DNA from: Actinomycetota bacterium
GTDB lineage: Bacteria > Actinomycetota > Acidimicrobiia > Acidimicrobiales > Ilumatobacteraceae
Reading direction: 5' to 3'
Length of the DNA: 59,375 nt
NCBI GenBank assembly: GCA_009702755.1
Contig: WLHL01000005.1
Span: forward strand, 1 to 59,375
Position numbers and translations under genes: made by a program. Within the stretch, counting starts at the first letter, position 1. Each line of letters opens with the position of its first letter. This document shows, piece by piece, positions 24,981 to 33,252 of this stretch. The notes under the pieces were generated by a model. That model was given only the letters and a program-made list of their open reading frames with translations. It made no database searches and had not been told where the DNA came from.

Positions 24981-27242
24981 TTAGAGCTTTTTGAGAGGTG
25001 CCCACGCCAAAGCAAGGTGTTTTGTTCCGCGTTCGCGGAAGCGCACAGCAACTTCAGCCTTATCACCCGTGCCCTTGATTTCAATCACGACACCTTCGCC
25101 GAACACTGCATGTTCGACGTCGTCGCCAACCTTGAGATCGACAAGATGGTCGGTGTTGCGTGGTTCGGATGGAGCACGCACAGCACGTTCAGCACGCTTG
25201 GCACCATACGTACGCCCTGAAGGTTCTTCATCACGACGGCGATACGACGGCAAGTCATCATCCCAACTGCTGGTTGATGACGAACGGCCATAGACACGAG
25301 AGTGATCGGTGCCAGAGTCGACATTGCCCTGTCGATCAAACAGTTCTTCAGGAATTTCTGACAAGAACCGCGATGGTGGGTTGTACGACGACTGACCAAA
25401 CAACATGCGATGCCATGCGTGAGACACAAATAACTTCTCGCGCGCGCGAGTGAGCCCCACATAAGCAAGGCGACGTTCTTCTTCTAGTTCGTTCGGATCA
25501 TTCAATGCTCGGCTGTGCGGGAAGATTCCTTCTTCACATCCAACCAAGAACACAACTGGGTACTCAAGACCCTTCGCCGAGTGCAATGTCATCAGAACAA
25601 TGTGATTCTCGTTATCGAGATCATCGGTATCTGCAACCAATGCAACTTGTTCAAGGAACTCTTCCACCTGCGTGTATTCGGCAGCAGAACCAATGAGTTC
25701 TTCAATGTTTTCAAGACGCCCAGCGGCTTCGACAGAATCTTCATTCTCCAACTCATTGAGATAGCCACTGTTATTCATGGCGATTTCAATCAGAGCGGCG
25801 GGACCATCGGCCATTGCCACATGCATCATGTCGATGAGCGTGACGAAAGAGGTAATGCCTTTGCTTGCGGAACCGCTCACGCCCGCTTCACTAGCCCGAC
25901 GCATTGCATCAACAAACGAAACGCCTTCGGCTGCAGCGAATGCATCGAGCTTGCCAATACTCGTGTCACCGATTCCACGCTTCGGCACATTCAGCACACG
26001 CTTAATGCTGATCTCATCAAGTGGGTTTACGCCAGCCTTGAGATACGCAATCGCATCTTTGATTTCACGGCGATCGTAAAACTTGGTGCCGCCCACAACC
26101 TTGTACGGAATGCTGTAGCGCATGAACGCTTCTTCCATCGCGCGGCTTTGCGCATTGGTGCGATACATGATGGCGATGTCGCCCCACGAGCGACCATCTT
26201 TTTCCTGTAACTCTTTTGCAGTCTTTGCAACCCACGATGATTCGTCGTATTCATCTTCTGCGAAGTAACGCACAATGCGATCGCCTTGCCCGGCTGAAGT
26301 CCAGAGATCTTTCGGCCGGCGACCAACGTTTTGCGAAATCACTGCATTCGCTGCGGAAAGAATTGTCTGCGTACTGCGATAGTTCTGCGCGAGCACGACA
26401 ACCGTGGCTTCACCAAAGGCGCTTTCGAATGCATCAATGTTGCGAAGGTCCGCACCTCGGAATTTGTAGATGCTTTGATCGCTATCGCCCACCACACACA
26501 CGTTCTTGTGCAGTTCACCAAGCAACAGAACAATACGATTCTGCGCTTGATTGGTGTCCTGGTATTCGTCAATCAAGATGTGCTTGAAACGGTCTTGATA
26601 CATGCGCAAGATCTCAGGGTGTTCTTCGAACAACCGAACAACATTCACCAAGAGGTCATCAAAGTCCATTGCACCAGCGCGCTTCAGACGCGCCTGATAC
26701 TCGGTGTAGATCTCTGCATGTCGACGCATGATGATGTGCTCGGCGCCATCGTGTGCACGGGCCGTTGTGACTAATTCGTTCTTCCACAAACTGATGCGAG
26801 ATTGTGCAGCACCAGCTGGATATTTCTTGACATCAAGACCCATGTCACGAATGACATAGCCAATCAGACGCTTGGAATCTTGCGAGTCGTAAATCGTGAA
26901 CTGCTTGGGGTACTCAATGAGCTCGGCATGTTGACGCAGAATGCGCACACACGTTTTGTGAAACGTGGTGACCCACATTGACTTCGCGACAGGGCCAACA
27001 AGATCTGCAACGCGATGTCGCATTTCTTCAGCGGCCTTATTCGTGAAGGTGATCGCCAAAAGTTCTTGCGGGTGAATGCCCTGGGAAATCAGCCATGCAA
27101 TGCGCTGCGTGAGCACACGGGTTTTTCCTGAACCAGCACCGGCAACCACCAGCAACGGCCCACCAGGGTGATACACCGCCTCTTCTTGATCGGGGTTGAG
27201 CGGGATGCTGACCCCAGATGAGGCGTGTTCAAACTGAGACAT
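24981..27242 (-). CDS. pcrA: ATP-dependent DNA helicase, UvrD/PcrA type
   Basis: 753-residue superfamily 1A helicase acting 3'-5' in DNA repair and replication. Motifs seen: Q-motif region LNPDQEEAV, Walker A GAGSGKT, LAITFTNKAAEEM (Ia), IDEYQDTN (II), GDSDQSIYKFRGAD (III), VLAQNYRST (IV), LMTLHSAKGLEYPVVFL (V) and GLTRAREKLF (VI). The C-terminal 60 residues (from VGDDVEHAVFGEGVV) form the Tudor-like RNA-polymerase-binding domain of PcrA/UvrD. The start at 27242 (MSQFEHAS) is chosen over an in-frame upstream start that would add 38 residues overlapping the P450 gene. Confidence 0.95.
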   Translation of the reverse strand: MSQFEHASSGVSIPLNPDQEEAVYHPGGPLLVVAGAGSGKTRVLTQRIAWLISQGIHPQELLAITFTNKAAEEMRHRVADLVGPVAKSMWVTTFHKTCVRILRQHAELIEYPKQFTIYDSQDSKRLIGYVIRDMGLDVKKYPAGAAQSRISLWKNELVTTARAHDGAEHIIMRRHAEIYTEYQARLKRAGAMDFDDLLVNVVRLFEEHPEILRMYQDRFKHILIDEYQDTNQAQNRIVLLLGELHKNVCVVGDSDQSIYKFRGADLRNIDAFESAFGEATVVVLAQNYRSTQTILSAANAVISQNVGRRPKDLWTSAGQGDRIVRYFAEDEYDESSWVAKTAKELQEKDGRSWGDIAIMYRTNAQSRAMEEAFMRYSIPYKVVGGTKFYDRREIKDAIAYLKAGVNPLDEISIKRVLNVPKRGIGDTSIGKLDAFAAAEGVSFVDAMRRASEAGVSGSASKGITSFVTLIDMMHVAMADGPAALIEIAMNNSGYLNELENEDSVEAAGRLENIEELIGSAAEYTQVEEFLEQVALVADTDDLDNENHIVLMTLHSAKGLEYPVVFLVGCEEGIFPHSRALNDPNELEEERRLAYVGLTRAREKLFVSHAWHRMLFGQSSYNPPSRFLSEIPEELFDRQGNVDSGTDHSRVYGRSSSTSSWDDDLPSYRRRDEEPSGRTYGAKRAERAVRAPSEPRNTDHLVDLKVGDDVEHAVFGEGVVIEIKGTGDKAEVAVRFRERGTKHLALAWAPLKKL

Positions 27243-27274
27243 GGCTCCGCCAGTGTAGATGCGGGTTGTGTCGT

Positions 27275-27287
27275 GGGCCGAAGGCCC
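27275..27287 (-). terminator. Small hairpin between P450 and pcrA
   Basis: GGGCC / GGCCC stem with a 3-base loop, six bases past the P450 stop on the minus strand. No U-tract follows, so it may only attenuate or stabilise the 3' end of the ferredoxin-P450 message. Confidence 0.35.
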
Positions 27288-27292
27288 GGTGA

Positions 27293-28537
27293 TTATCCGC
27301 GAGCTTTGATTTTGAATGGCAAGTTGCGGGGACCGCGAACCTGGCCAGTGCTCCACGTGACTTGCTCGGTTGTGTCCAACTCAAAGTCAGGGAAGCGCTT
27401 GAGGAAGACCTCAATTGCAACATTCATTTCCAAGCGAGCAAGGTTGGAACCGATGCAACGGTGGATACCAAGACCGAAAGCCGCGTGACGGTTTTCTTCG
27501 CGCTCGATATCGACAACTGCTGGATTCGCAAACTGATTCTCGTCACGGTTTGCCGCAGGGAAAGGAAGAAGAACGCGGTCCTCTTTCTTCATCTGAACAC
27601 CATGGAATTCCATGTCGTCAGTGACCATGCGAGCCATGGTGACAGGCGCATACGCACGAAGGAACTCTTCAACGGCCATTGGAATCTTGCCTGGGTTCTC
27701 GACGAGACGACGACGGTCAACAGGGTTCGACGCAAGGTGCCACAACGAGGAACCAATGCCACTCCATGTGGTGTCGATGCCAGCGATGATGAGCAACAAG
27801 ATGGTGCCGAAGACGTGGCGAGGAGAAAGTTTCTCGCCAAAGATTTCAGCGTCCAACAAGTAGCTGGTCAAGTCATCCTGTGGATTCGCGATGTGCTCTT
27901 CGATGTGCTTGGTGAGGTATTCATCCATTGCCATGAATTGCGCCAAACGCTCTTCACTGCGCTCTGCACCGATACCGCCAAGAACCATGTCGACCCATCC
28001 GCGGAAACGGTCGGCATCGGACAATGGCAAGCCCACCATTTGTGCCACAACAAGAACAGGAATGTGCTGTGTGTACTGCACAGCAGCGTCGATTGCATCG
28101 ACATCACCCATGTCATCAATGAGCTTGTTACAAATCTCTTCAACTTCTTTGCGCAGTGGGTCAATCACCTTTGGTGAGAACGCTGGCAACAAAAGACGAC
28201 GCGCATCTGCGTGGAATGGGGGGTCAGAAGAAATTGGTGGCACTGGTCCAATTGGAGCGCCCAAAGCATCTGGATCTTCCAAGAGTGCTTCGCTTGGCTT
28301 CAACTGCTGCACAACAGGAGTAAGGCTGGAGAAACGTGTTGGATCGTATGCAATCTCTTTCACAAGATCGTGCGTGAGAGGCAACCACACACCGCCATAA
28401 CGCTCTGTGTGCGCAATGGGGCAACCTGCAGCTTTGAGGTCATCCCAAATCTGGTGAATGTTGTTGTTGTATGCCGGTGAACCGTGGTCGAAGTCTGTCG
28501 CCCAATCAGTAACCGGACCGTAAATGGTTTCGCTCAT
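27293..28537 (-). CDS. Cytochrome P450
   Basis: 414-residue soluble bacterial P450 monooxygenase. I-helix oxygen-binding motif IAGIDTTW (251-258), with the acid-alcohol pair Asp255-Thr256/257. K-helix ExxR in EEFLR (Glu291, Arg294). Heme-binding FGLGIHRCIG with the thiolate Cys361. The substrate is not predictable from these motifs. It follows its ferredoxin gene by three bases, so the pair is certainly co-transcribed. No ferredoxin reductase is nearby. Confidence 0.95.
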   Translation of the reverse strand: MSETIYGPVTDWATDFDHGSPAYNNNIHQIWDDLKAAGCPIAHTERYGGVWLPLTHDLVKEIAYDPTRFSSLTPVVQQLKPSEALLEDPDALGAPIGPVPPISSDPPFHADARRLLLPAFSPKVIDPLRKEVEEICNKLIDDMGDVDAIDAAVQYTQHIPVLVVAQMVGLPLSDADRFRGWVDMVLGGIGAERSEERLAQFMAMDEYLTKHIEEHIANPQDDLTSYLLDAEIFGEKLSPRHVFGTILLLIIAGIDTTWSGIGSSLWHLASNPVDRRRLVENPGKIPMAVEEFLRAYAPVTMARMVTDDMEFHGVQMKKEDRVLLPFPAANRDENQFANPAVVDIEREENRHAAFGLGIHRCIGSNLARLEMNVAIEVFLKRFPDFELDTTEQVTWSTGQVRGPRNLPFKIKARG

Positions 28538-28540
28538 GAC

Positions 28541-28735
28541 TTAATCCTCAATCGTGATTGCGAACTCAGGACAGTTGGCAACTGCTAGGCGTGCCTTGTC
28601 TTCAAGACCAGATGGCACAATGCCATCGTTCAATTCGAAAGCGTTGCCGAGATCGTCAACGTCGAACAATTCTGGGGCCAACGCGTAGCAGCGGTTGTGG
28701 CCTTGGCACTTTGATGAATCTACGTGTACTCGCAT
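28541..28735 (-). CDS. Ferredoxin, [3Fe-4S]-type P450 partner
   Basis: 64-residue ferredoxin with Cys-x5-Cys (CQGHNRC, Cys10 and Cys16) and the distal Cys-Pro (NCPEFA, near Cys54), the three-cysteine pattern of [3Fe-4S] ferredoxins that serve actinobacterial P450s. It is acidic in the centre (LFDVDDLGN), as expected for a docking surface. It is placed directly upstream of the P450, to which it presumably delivers electrons. Confidence 0.92.
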   Translation of the reverse strand: MRVHVDSSKCQGHNRCYALAPELFDVDDLGNAFELNDGIVPSGLEDKARLAVANCPEFAITIED

Positions 28736-28771
28736 ATGCCTAGCGTAGAAGGAAGGAGAGGAAAATTCACC

Positions 28772-29500
28772 ATGGGAGCAAGTTCATTTGTGGTCATGTT
28801 GCCGCCCTCCGAAGGCAAAGCGGAAGCCGGCACGACCAAGACGAAATATGCGAATGATTCGGGAGCATTCGGCGCCTCCCTGGGTCAATACCGCACGGAC
28901 ATCGCACGTACCCTCGCGGCTCAGTCCGGTGGCGACGCCAAACTGCTCGGGGTCAAGGGGGATCTACTGGCACGGGCCCAACTTGCGAACCGCACACTCA
29001 TCGGTGCCCCTACATTGCCCGCCTGGCAGCGCTACACCGGGGTGGTCTGGGACCACCTCGACCTGGCTGGGCTTCCCGCATCCACTCGCACTGCTGTCAC
29101 CAAACGCATCATTGTTCCCTCAGGGTTTGCCGGCCTCGTTCGTGCCGATGACCCACTGCCCGACTATCGCTTGAAGATGGGAGCTCGACTTGCTCCATTC
29201 GGTCTCTTGTCGACGTGGTGGCGAGATGACCTCACCGATGCACTGCTTGCACACACAAAGAAGTCACCCATCGTTGATTTGCTCCCGCAAGAGCATCGCG
29301 CCGCCATCGACTGGTCGCGAATCAGCACTCTGGTGCGCATTGACCTGGTGTCGAAATCGGGCGGCATCGTTGGTGGGCACAATGCAAAAGCCGCCAAGGG
29401 CCTCCTCGCACAACACTTGCTCTTGTCCAGCGGAACAGATTTTGAGCGTATGGTTTCCACATTCGCCCATCCTGATTACACAGCAAAGGTCAGTTCATGA
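28772..29500 (+). CDS. yaaA: YaaA/UPF0246-family peroxide-stress protein
   Basis: 242-residue protein of the YaaA (DUF328) family. The MLPPSEGKA N-terminal motif is the actinobacterial form of the family signature, and WDHLDLAGLP, GFAGLVRADDPLPDYRLKMG and the C-terminal KAAKGLLAQHLL are consistent. In E. coli YaaA limits iron-driven oxidative damage and binds DNA. The start at 28772 is set by GGAAGGAGAGG at 28751-28761; an earlier in-frame ATG at 28736 precedes that site. It overlaps the SDR gene by four bases (ATGA) and is divergent from the ferredoxin gene. Confidence 0.82.
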   Translation: MGASSFVVMLPPSEGKAEAGTTKTKYANDSGAFGASLGQYRTDIARTLAAQSGGDAKLLGVKGDLLARAQLANRTLIGAPTLPAWQRYTGVVWDHLDLAGLPASTRTAVTKRIIVPSGFAGLVRADDPLPDYRLKMGARLAPFGLLSTWWRDDLTDALLAHTKKSPIVDLLPQEHRAAIDWSRISTLVRIDLVSKSGGIVGGHNAKAAKGLLAQHLLLSSGTDFERMVSTFAHPDYTAKVSS

Positions 29501-30273
29501 CATCAACAGATTTATTCTCGCTCGAAGGGAAAACTGCAATCATCACTGGCGGTAGCCGCGGGCTGGGCCGAGAAATGGCGCTGGCATTTGCTGAACACGG
29601 CGCAAACATTGTTGTGGCAAGTCGCAAAGTGGAGAACTGTGAATCAGTTGCCGAGGAAGTACGTGCCCTTGGTCGCCGAGCACTCGCTGTTGGGTATCAC
29701 GCTGCATCGTGGGATGACGCAGGTCGATTAGCCAACGAATCAATCGCAGAGTTTGGTCGCATTGACATCCTCGTCAACAACGCTGGCATGTCGCCTCTGT
29801 ATTCATCCCTTGTTGATGTCACAGAAGATTTGTATGACAAGGTTCTCGGCGTCAACCTCAAAGGACCATTTCGGTTGTCAACTCTTCTTGGCACACACAT
29901 GACAACTCCTGACGCCGACAATGTGATTCATGGTGGGGCAATCATCAATGTCTCCTCCACTTCGAGTCAGCGCCCGTCACCGAACGAAGTGATTTACGGT
30001 GCCGCAAAAGCTGCCATCAACACGTTGACCATTGGTCTCGCACGAACATATGGGCCTCATGTGCGCGTGAACTGCATCGTGCCCGGACCATTCCTCACTG
30101 ATATCTCTAAAGCGTGGGACATGGAACAGTTCAATGCGCGTGCAAAGACCGCATATTCAATGCAGCGTGGTGGCGAGCCCCACGAAATTGTCGGAGCTGC
30201 GTTGTATCTAGCAAGCAAGGCAAGCAGTTACACCACTGGCATGTTGTTGAACGTTGACGGCGGGCCGCGCTAA
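29497..30273 (+). CDS. Short-chain dehydrogenase/reductase
   Basis: 258-residue classical SDR. NAD(P)-binding TGGSRGLGREMA (about residues 14-25), the NNAG motif near 92-95, and the catalytic Ser of NVSSTSS plus YGAAK (Tyr and Lys of the active site). The Arg in ASRKVEN after the second strand suggests NADP preference. The substrate is unknown. It is translationally coupled to yaaA by a 4-base overlap and converges on the dienelactone hydrolase gene six bases later. Confidence 0.9.
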   Translation: MTSTDLFSLEGKTAIITGGSRGLGREMALAFAEHGANIVVASRKVENCESVAEEVRALGRRALAVGYHAASWDDAGRLANESIAEFGRIDILVNNAGMSPLYSSLVDVTEDLYDKVLGVNLKGPFRLSTLLGTHMTTPDADNVIHGGAIINVSSTSSQRPSPNEVIYGAAKAAINTLTIGLARTYGPHVRVNCIVPGPFLTDISKAWDMEQFNARAKTAYSMQRGGEPHEIVGAALYLASKASSYTTGMLLNVDGGPR

Positions 30274-30279
30274 GCGCAG

Positions 30280-31014
30280 CTACAAAAGTTTCTCAGCAAA
30301 GAAGTCCAACACTCGTTGCACACTTGCTTCATCACGCTGTTCTGTCAACACGCTGTGATCTTTTGGTGATTGTGATGGCAACTCAATCGCAATGAATGCA
30401 TCGCCGAGCAAGGTGCGGAGCGAATCAAAACGATTACCCACCAATTTGTCTTGCGTGAAACGAAGTCCCAGAACCTCGCATCCGTTTGCTGCACGTTGAG
30501 CAACGACAACCGCGTCATCGGGTGACAAATTGAGATCTGCACCACGAGCTTTCCCAACGGTGAATGGCATTGAAGGTTGCGATAACACCGGAGCAACCAT
30601 GATGTCGTCAACCATCATGCCCAAGGCGAATCCACCAGAGAAACACATTCCCACGGCACCAACACCCTTGCCCCCCACTTCTTGATGAAGCGAGCGGGCC
30701 AATGCACGGAGCCACGCGATGATCGGCGAGGTTTTCTGTAAAGCCATATTGGTGAACTCTTTCGAGATACACACCTTCAACATGGATGATGCGATGTATT
30801 TGCCAGATACTTCTTGTCCTGGCGTACCGACCAAGTTCGGCATCACGACTGTGAAACCAGCGTTCACTACATCGTCTGCAAAACGTTCAACGGCAGGAGT
30901 AATGCCAGGAATCTCATGCACCACGATGACAACCGGCCCCGAACCTTTGCGATAGGTATCGCGAGTCAACGTCGCTGCCGTAAACGATCCTTTTACCCAC
31001 GTCTCAAGAGCCAT
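30280..31014 (-). CDS. Dienelactone hydrolase family protein
   Basis: 244-residue alpha/beta hydrolase of the dienelactone hydrolase group. VVHEIPGITP gives the oxyanion-side HE motif, GMCFSGGFALGM contains the nucleophile Cys of the family, and DHSVLTEQ near the C terminus supplies the His. Members hydrolyse lactones and esters in aromatic breakdown and elsewhere; the substrate here is not known. It is followed in the same orientation, five bases from the kinase-like gene at 31020-32039 upstream of it. Confidence 0.82.
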   Translation of the reverse strand: MALETWVKGSFTAATLTRDTYRKGSGPVVIVVHEIPGITPAVERFADDVVNAGFTVVMPNLVGTPGQEVSGKYIASSMLKVCISKEFTNMALQKTSPIIAWLRALARSLHQEVGGKGVGAVGMCFSGGFALGMMVDDIMVAPVLSQPSMPFTVGKARGADLNLSPDDAVVVAQRAANGCEVLGLRFTQDKLVGNRFDSLRTLLGDAFIAIELPSQSPKDHSVLTEQRDEASVQRVLDFFAEKLL

Positions 31015-31019
31015 TGCAG

Positions 31020-32039
31020 TTACCCCTTAATCGCAACGAGTGCGGATTCAGCCAACGTTTCGACCGTGAGTTTCATTGGCTCAAGATCAATCTGTTGATC
31101 TCCCATTGCACCGTGTAGGTATCGCGCGTAGACGCCTTCGCAAATCACGGCAAGACGGAAACTTGCAAACGCTTTGTAATAACCAATGTTTGAACAATCT
31201 CGTCCCGTGCGTGTTGCATATCGCTCCACCAGATGCTCGAACGTTGGAAAACCTTCAATGCCTGAAGGGTCGGTGCCGCGCATGTTCGGCATTCCTGGGT
31301 CTGTCCAATAGATCCCGACATAACCAAGGTCTGCAAGAGGGTCACCCAAAGTGCACAACTCCCAATCGAGCACTGCTGCGATTCGACCGTTCTCAACATC
31401 GGTGAGACAGTTGCCGAATCGGTAATCCCCATGCGCAATCGAAACACCTTGCTGTGCAGGAATGTTGTTTCCGAGAAGCGCAGCAACTTCATCAATAGAG
31501 GGAAGATCGCGAGTCTTTGAGTTAGCCCATTGCGTCGACCAACGCTTTACTTGGCGTTCCACGTAACCATCGCGCTTTGCTAAATCACCAAGACCAACCT
31601 CATCAACATCAACTGCATGGAGATCAGCTAACACATCAATGAGATCCTCTGAAGCCTGCAGACGATGTTCAACTGACAAGAGAGTTCCCTTTTCAGGGCT
31701 ATCAAGAACAACTCCGGGGACATATGCCATGACATAGAACGGGGCGCCATTCACTTCAACGTCTGTACACAGCCCCAGTGTGCGTGGCACGGGAACATTG
31801 GATTGCCCAACTGCCGAGATCAAACGATGCTCACGCGCCATGTCGTGGGCAGTTGCGAGAACGTGTCCCATCGGCGGGCGGCGCAAGACCATTTGCATGC
31901 CATTCGCATCAACGACTCGGAACGTGATGTTGCTACGACCACCAGCGATGAGGTGGTACGTATACGGACCCTGTGCCTCTTCAATGTTGGCAGTGAGCCA
32001 TTTCTCTACGCGTTCTACATCGATGCCCTGCATGGACAT
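31020..32039 (-). CDS. Aminoglycoside phosphotransferase-like (ACAD10/11-type) kinase
   Basis: 339-residue protein kinase-like-fold phosphotransferase. LIAGGRSNITFRV is the N-lobe signature of the ACAD10/11-type APH branch, SIAHGDYRFGNCL the catalytic HGDxxxxN loop and VLDWELCTLGDPLADLGY the metal-binding Asp with the GDP motif. In many actinobacteria this branch sits beside acyl-CoA dehydrogenases and is thought to phosphorylate hydroxyacyl-CoA or related intermediates; no such dehydrogenase lies here. Antibiotic resistance is not implied. Confidence 0.85.
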   Translation of the reverse strand: MSMQGIDVERVEKWLTANIEEAQGPYTYHLIAGGRSNITFRVVDANGMQMVLRRPPMGHVLATAHDMAREHRLISAVGQSNVPVPRTLGLCTDVEVNGAPFYVMAYVPGVVLDSPEKGTLLSVEHRLQASEDLIDVLADLHAVDVDEVGLGDLAKRDGYVERQVKRWSTQWANSKTRDLPSIDEVAALLGNNIPAQQGVSIAHGDYRFGNCLTDVENGRIAAVLDWELCTLGDPLADLGYVGIYWTDPGMPNMRGTDPSGIEGFPTFEHLVERYATRTGRDCSNIGYYKAFASFRLAVICEGVYARYLHGAMGDQQIDLEPMKLTVETLAESALVAIKG

Positions 32040-32054
32040 TGACCGTAGTAGCAG

Positions 32055-33155
32055 TTAGCGAGGACGAACGACGCCGACGACTTTCCACCAACGGATTGGG
32101 CCCACTTTGACAACATCACCAGTCTGAGGAGCATGCACCATGGTGCCGTTGCCCAAGTAAATGCCCACGTGGTGAATGGGTGAACCCGTAAAAATCAGGT
32201 CCCCTGCCTGGGCCATCTGCTTTGGAATCTTGGGAAGAGCGTTGTACTGACGACGAGAGTTTCGAGGTAGTCCGACACCTGCTTTGCCCCACGCATAGGT
32301 GGTGAGTCCAGAGCAGTCGAATGCTTTGCCAGGAGAACTTTGACCGTAGCGATACGGCACACCCAGTTGAGTTAAGGCGGCACGTACTGCAGTTTGTGCA
32401 CGAGCAGAGACTGAAGGAATATTCCCGTACTTCTTCTGAAGCGAGGAGTACTTGCTCTTGAAGCCCGCAGCCTCGCGTTGGGAATCAGCAAGTGCTTGAG
32501 CATCACGCCGTTGACGTTCTTCACGAAGCAAATCTGCGAGGTCTCCTTGCACCGATGACTGCAATTCCAAATATCGAGCAGAAAGGCTCTCAGCGGCACC
32601 TTGTCGACTCTTCACATCTTCGGCAAGTGACTCAGCTTGTTTGCGCTTCTTCTCCAGCACAACTTTCTTCTTACTTAATTCAATTGCTGTCGAATCAAGA
32701 GAGTCCGTCGTCAATGACCCTTGGTTCATCGCAATGGAAGTGAGCTGCCCACGCTGCAATGCATCTTGCACACCACCCGACGATGCAAAAAGATTCGTCA
32801 GAGTCGAGTTACGACCGCCATGCATGAACTGTGTGACGGCCGAGTTGTACAACGTGCCGCGCATCTCGGCTAGTTCGGCTTCGGCGGCGGCAACATCTGC
32901 TTGCGCCTGCTTAATCTCCACGGACAAATCTGCCTGGGTCTGCAGAGCCTCGGAGTAGTCCTCGCCCAACATGCCCATCTGCTCGGCCAGTTTTTCTAGC
33001 TGATCCGCGATGTTGGCGGCCTGGGCTCGCTTTTGGTCGATGGAGTCAGCCGAGACCTTCCCTGGCATCACCGCGGGGACCAATATGAGAGAGGTCATCA
33101 GAACGCCCCAGACAGCGGACCTCATGGGTCTACGGGGGCGCCGGGTCGAAAACAT
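32055..33155 (-). CDS. Secreted NlpC/P60 peptidoglycan hydrolase with coiled-coil
   Basis: 366-residue exported cell-wall hydrolase. Basic N terminus, signal peptide (about 12-36, ending near VSADS), a coiled-coil region (about 38-240) and the NlpC/P60 domain (about 250-366). The catalytic triad-type residues are Cys281 (FDCSGL), His329 (HHVGIY) and His341 (VHAPQ). The architecture matches RipA-type endopeptidases that cleave stem peptides during division; the coiled coil probably controls access to the active site. The ATG at 33155 is favoured because AAGGGG lies just upstream, within the hairpin described separately. Confidence 0.92.
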   Translation of the reverse strand: MFSTRRPRRPMRSAVWGVLMTSLILVPAVMPGKVSADSIDQKRAQAANIADQLEKLAEQMGMLGEDYSEALQTQADLSVEIKQAQADVAAAEAELAEMRGTLYNSAVTQFMHGGRNSTLTNLFASSGGVQDALQRGQLTSIAMNQGSLTTDSLDSTAIELSKKKVVLEKKRKQAESLAEDVKSRQGAAESLSARYLELQSSVQGDLADLLREERQRRDAQALADSQREAAGFKSKYSSLQKKYGNIPSVSARAQTAVRAALTQLGVPYRYGQSSPGKAFDCSGLTTYAWGKAGVGLPRNSRRQYNALPKIPKQMAQAGDLIFTGSPIHHVGIYLGNGTMVHAPQTGDVVKVGPIRWWKVVGVVRPR

Positions 33156-33214
33156 GACCCCTTCAGGGTAGTTGCATCACTGAAAAACGAGGGGTCGCAC
33201 GGGCTGAAACCCCT
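33156..33214 (-). promoter_or_regulatory. Switch-like mRNA leader of the NlpC/P60 gene
   Basis: In mRNA order, segment A is AGGGGT (33214-33209), segment B ACCCCT (33195-33190) and segment C AGGGGTC (33162-33156). C contains the ribosome binding site and abuts the ATG at 33155. B is complementary to both A and C. B-C pairing is extended by TTCAG/CTGAA (33184-33180 with 33166-33162), giving an 11-pair hairpin with a six-base bulge that hides the binding site; A-B pairing would free it. Such mutually exclusive pairing is characteristic of regulatory leaders. No known aptamer was recognised. Confidence 0.5.
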
Positions 33215-33225
33215 GCTGTATAAGG

Positions 33226-33246
33226 GAAATAACCTCCCGAGAGGTC
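33226..33246 (-). terminator. Probable terminator of guaA
   Basis: ACCTC / GAGGT stem with a four-base loop (33232-33245), seven bases beyond the guaA stop and followed on the minus strand by TATTTCCC. It is short and only modestly U-rich, so it is probably a weak terminator; read-through would feed the NlpC/P60 leader. Confidence 0.45.
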
Positions 33247-33252
33247 ACAGCC

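Noticed and set aside
31020-32039. Aminoglycoside-resistance kinase
   Set aside because: The N-lobe signature is of the ACAD10/11-type branch, which is not associated with drug modification.
33156-33252. c-di-AMP (ydaO-type) riboswitch upstream of the NlpC/P60 gene
   Set aside because: The conserved aptamer blocks are not visible and the gap after guaA is too short for the full aptamer.
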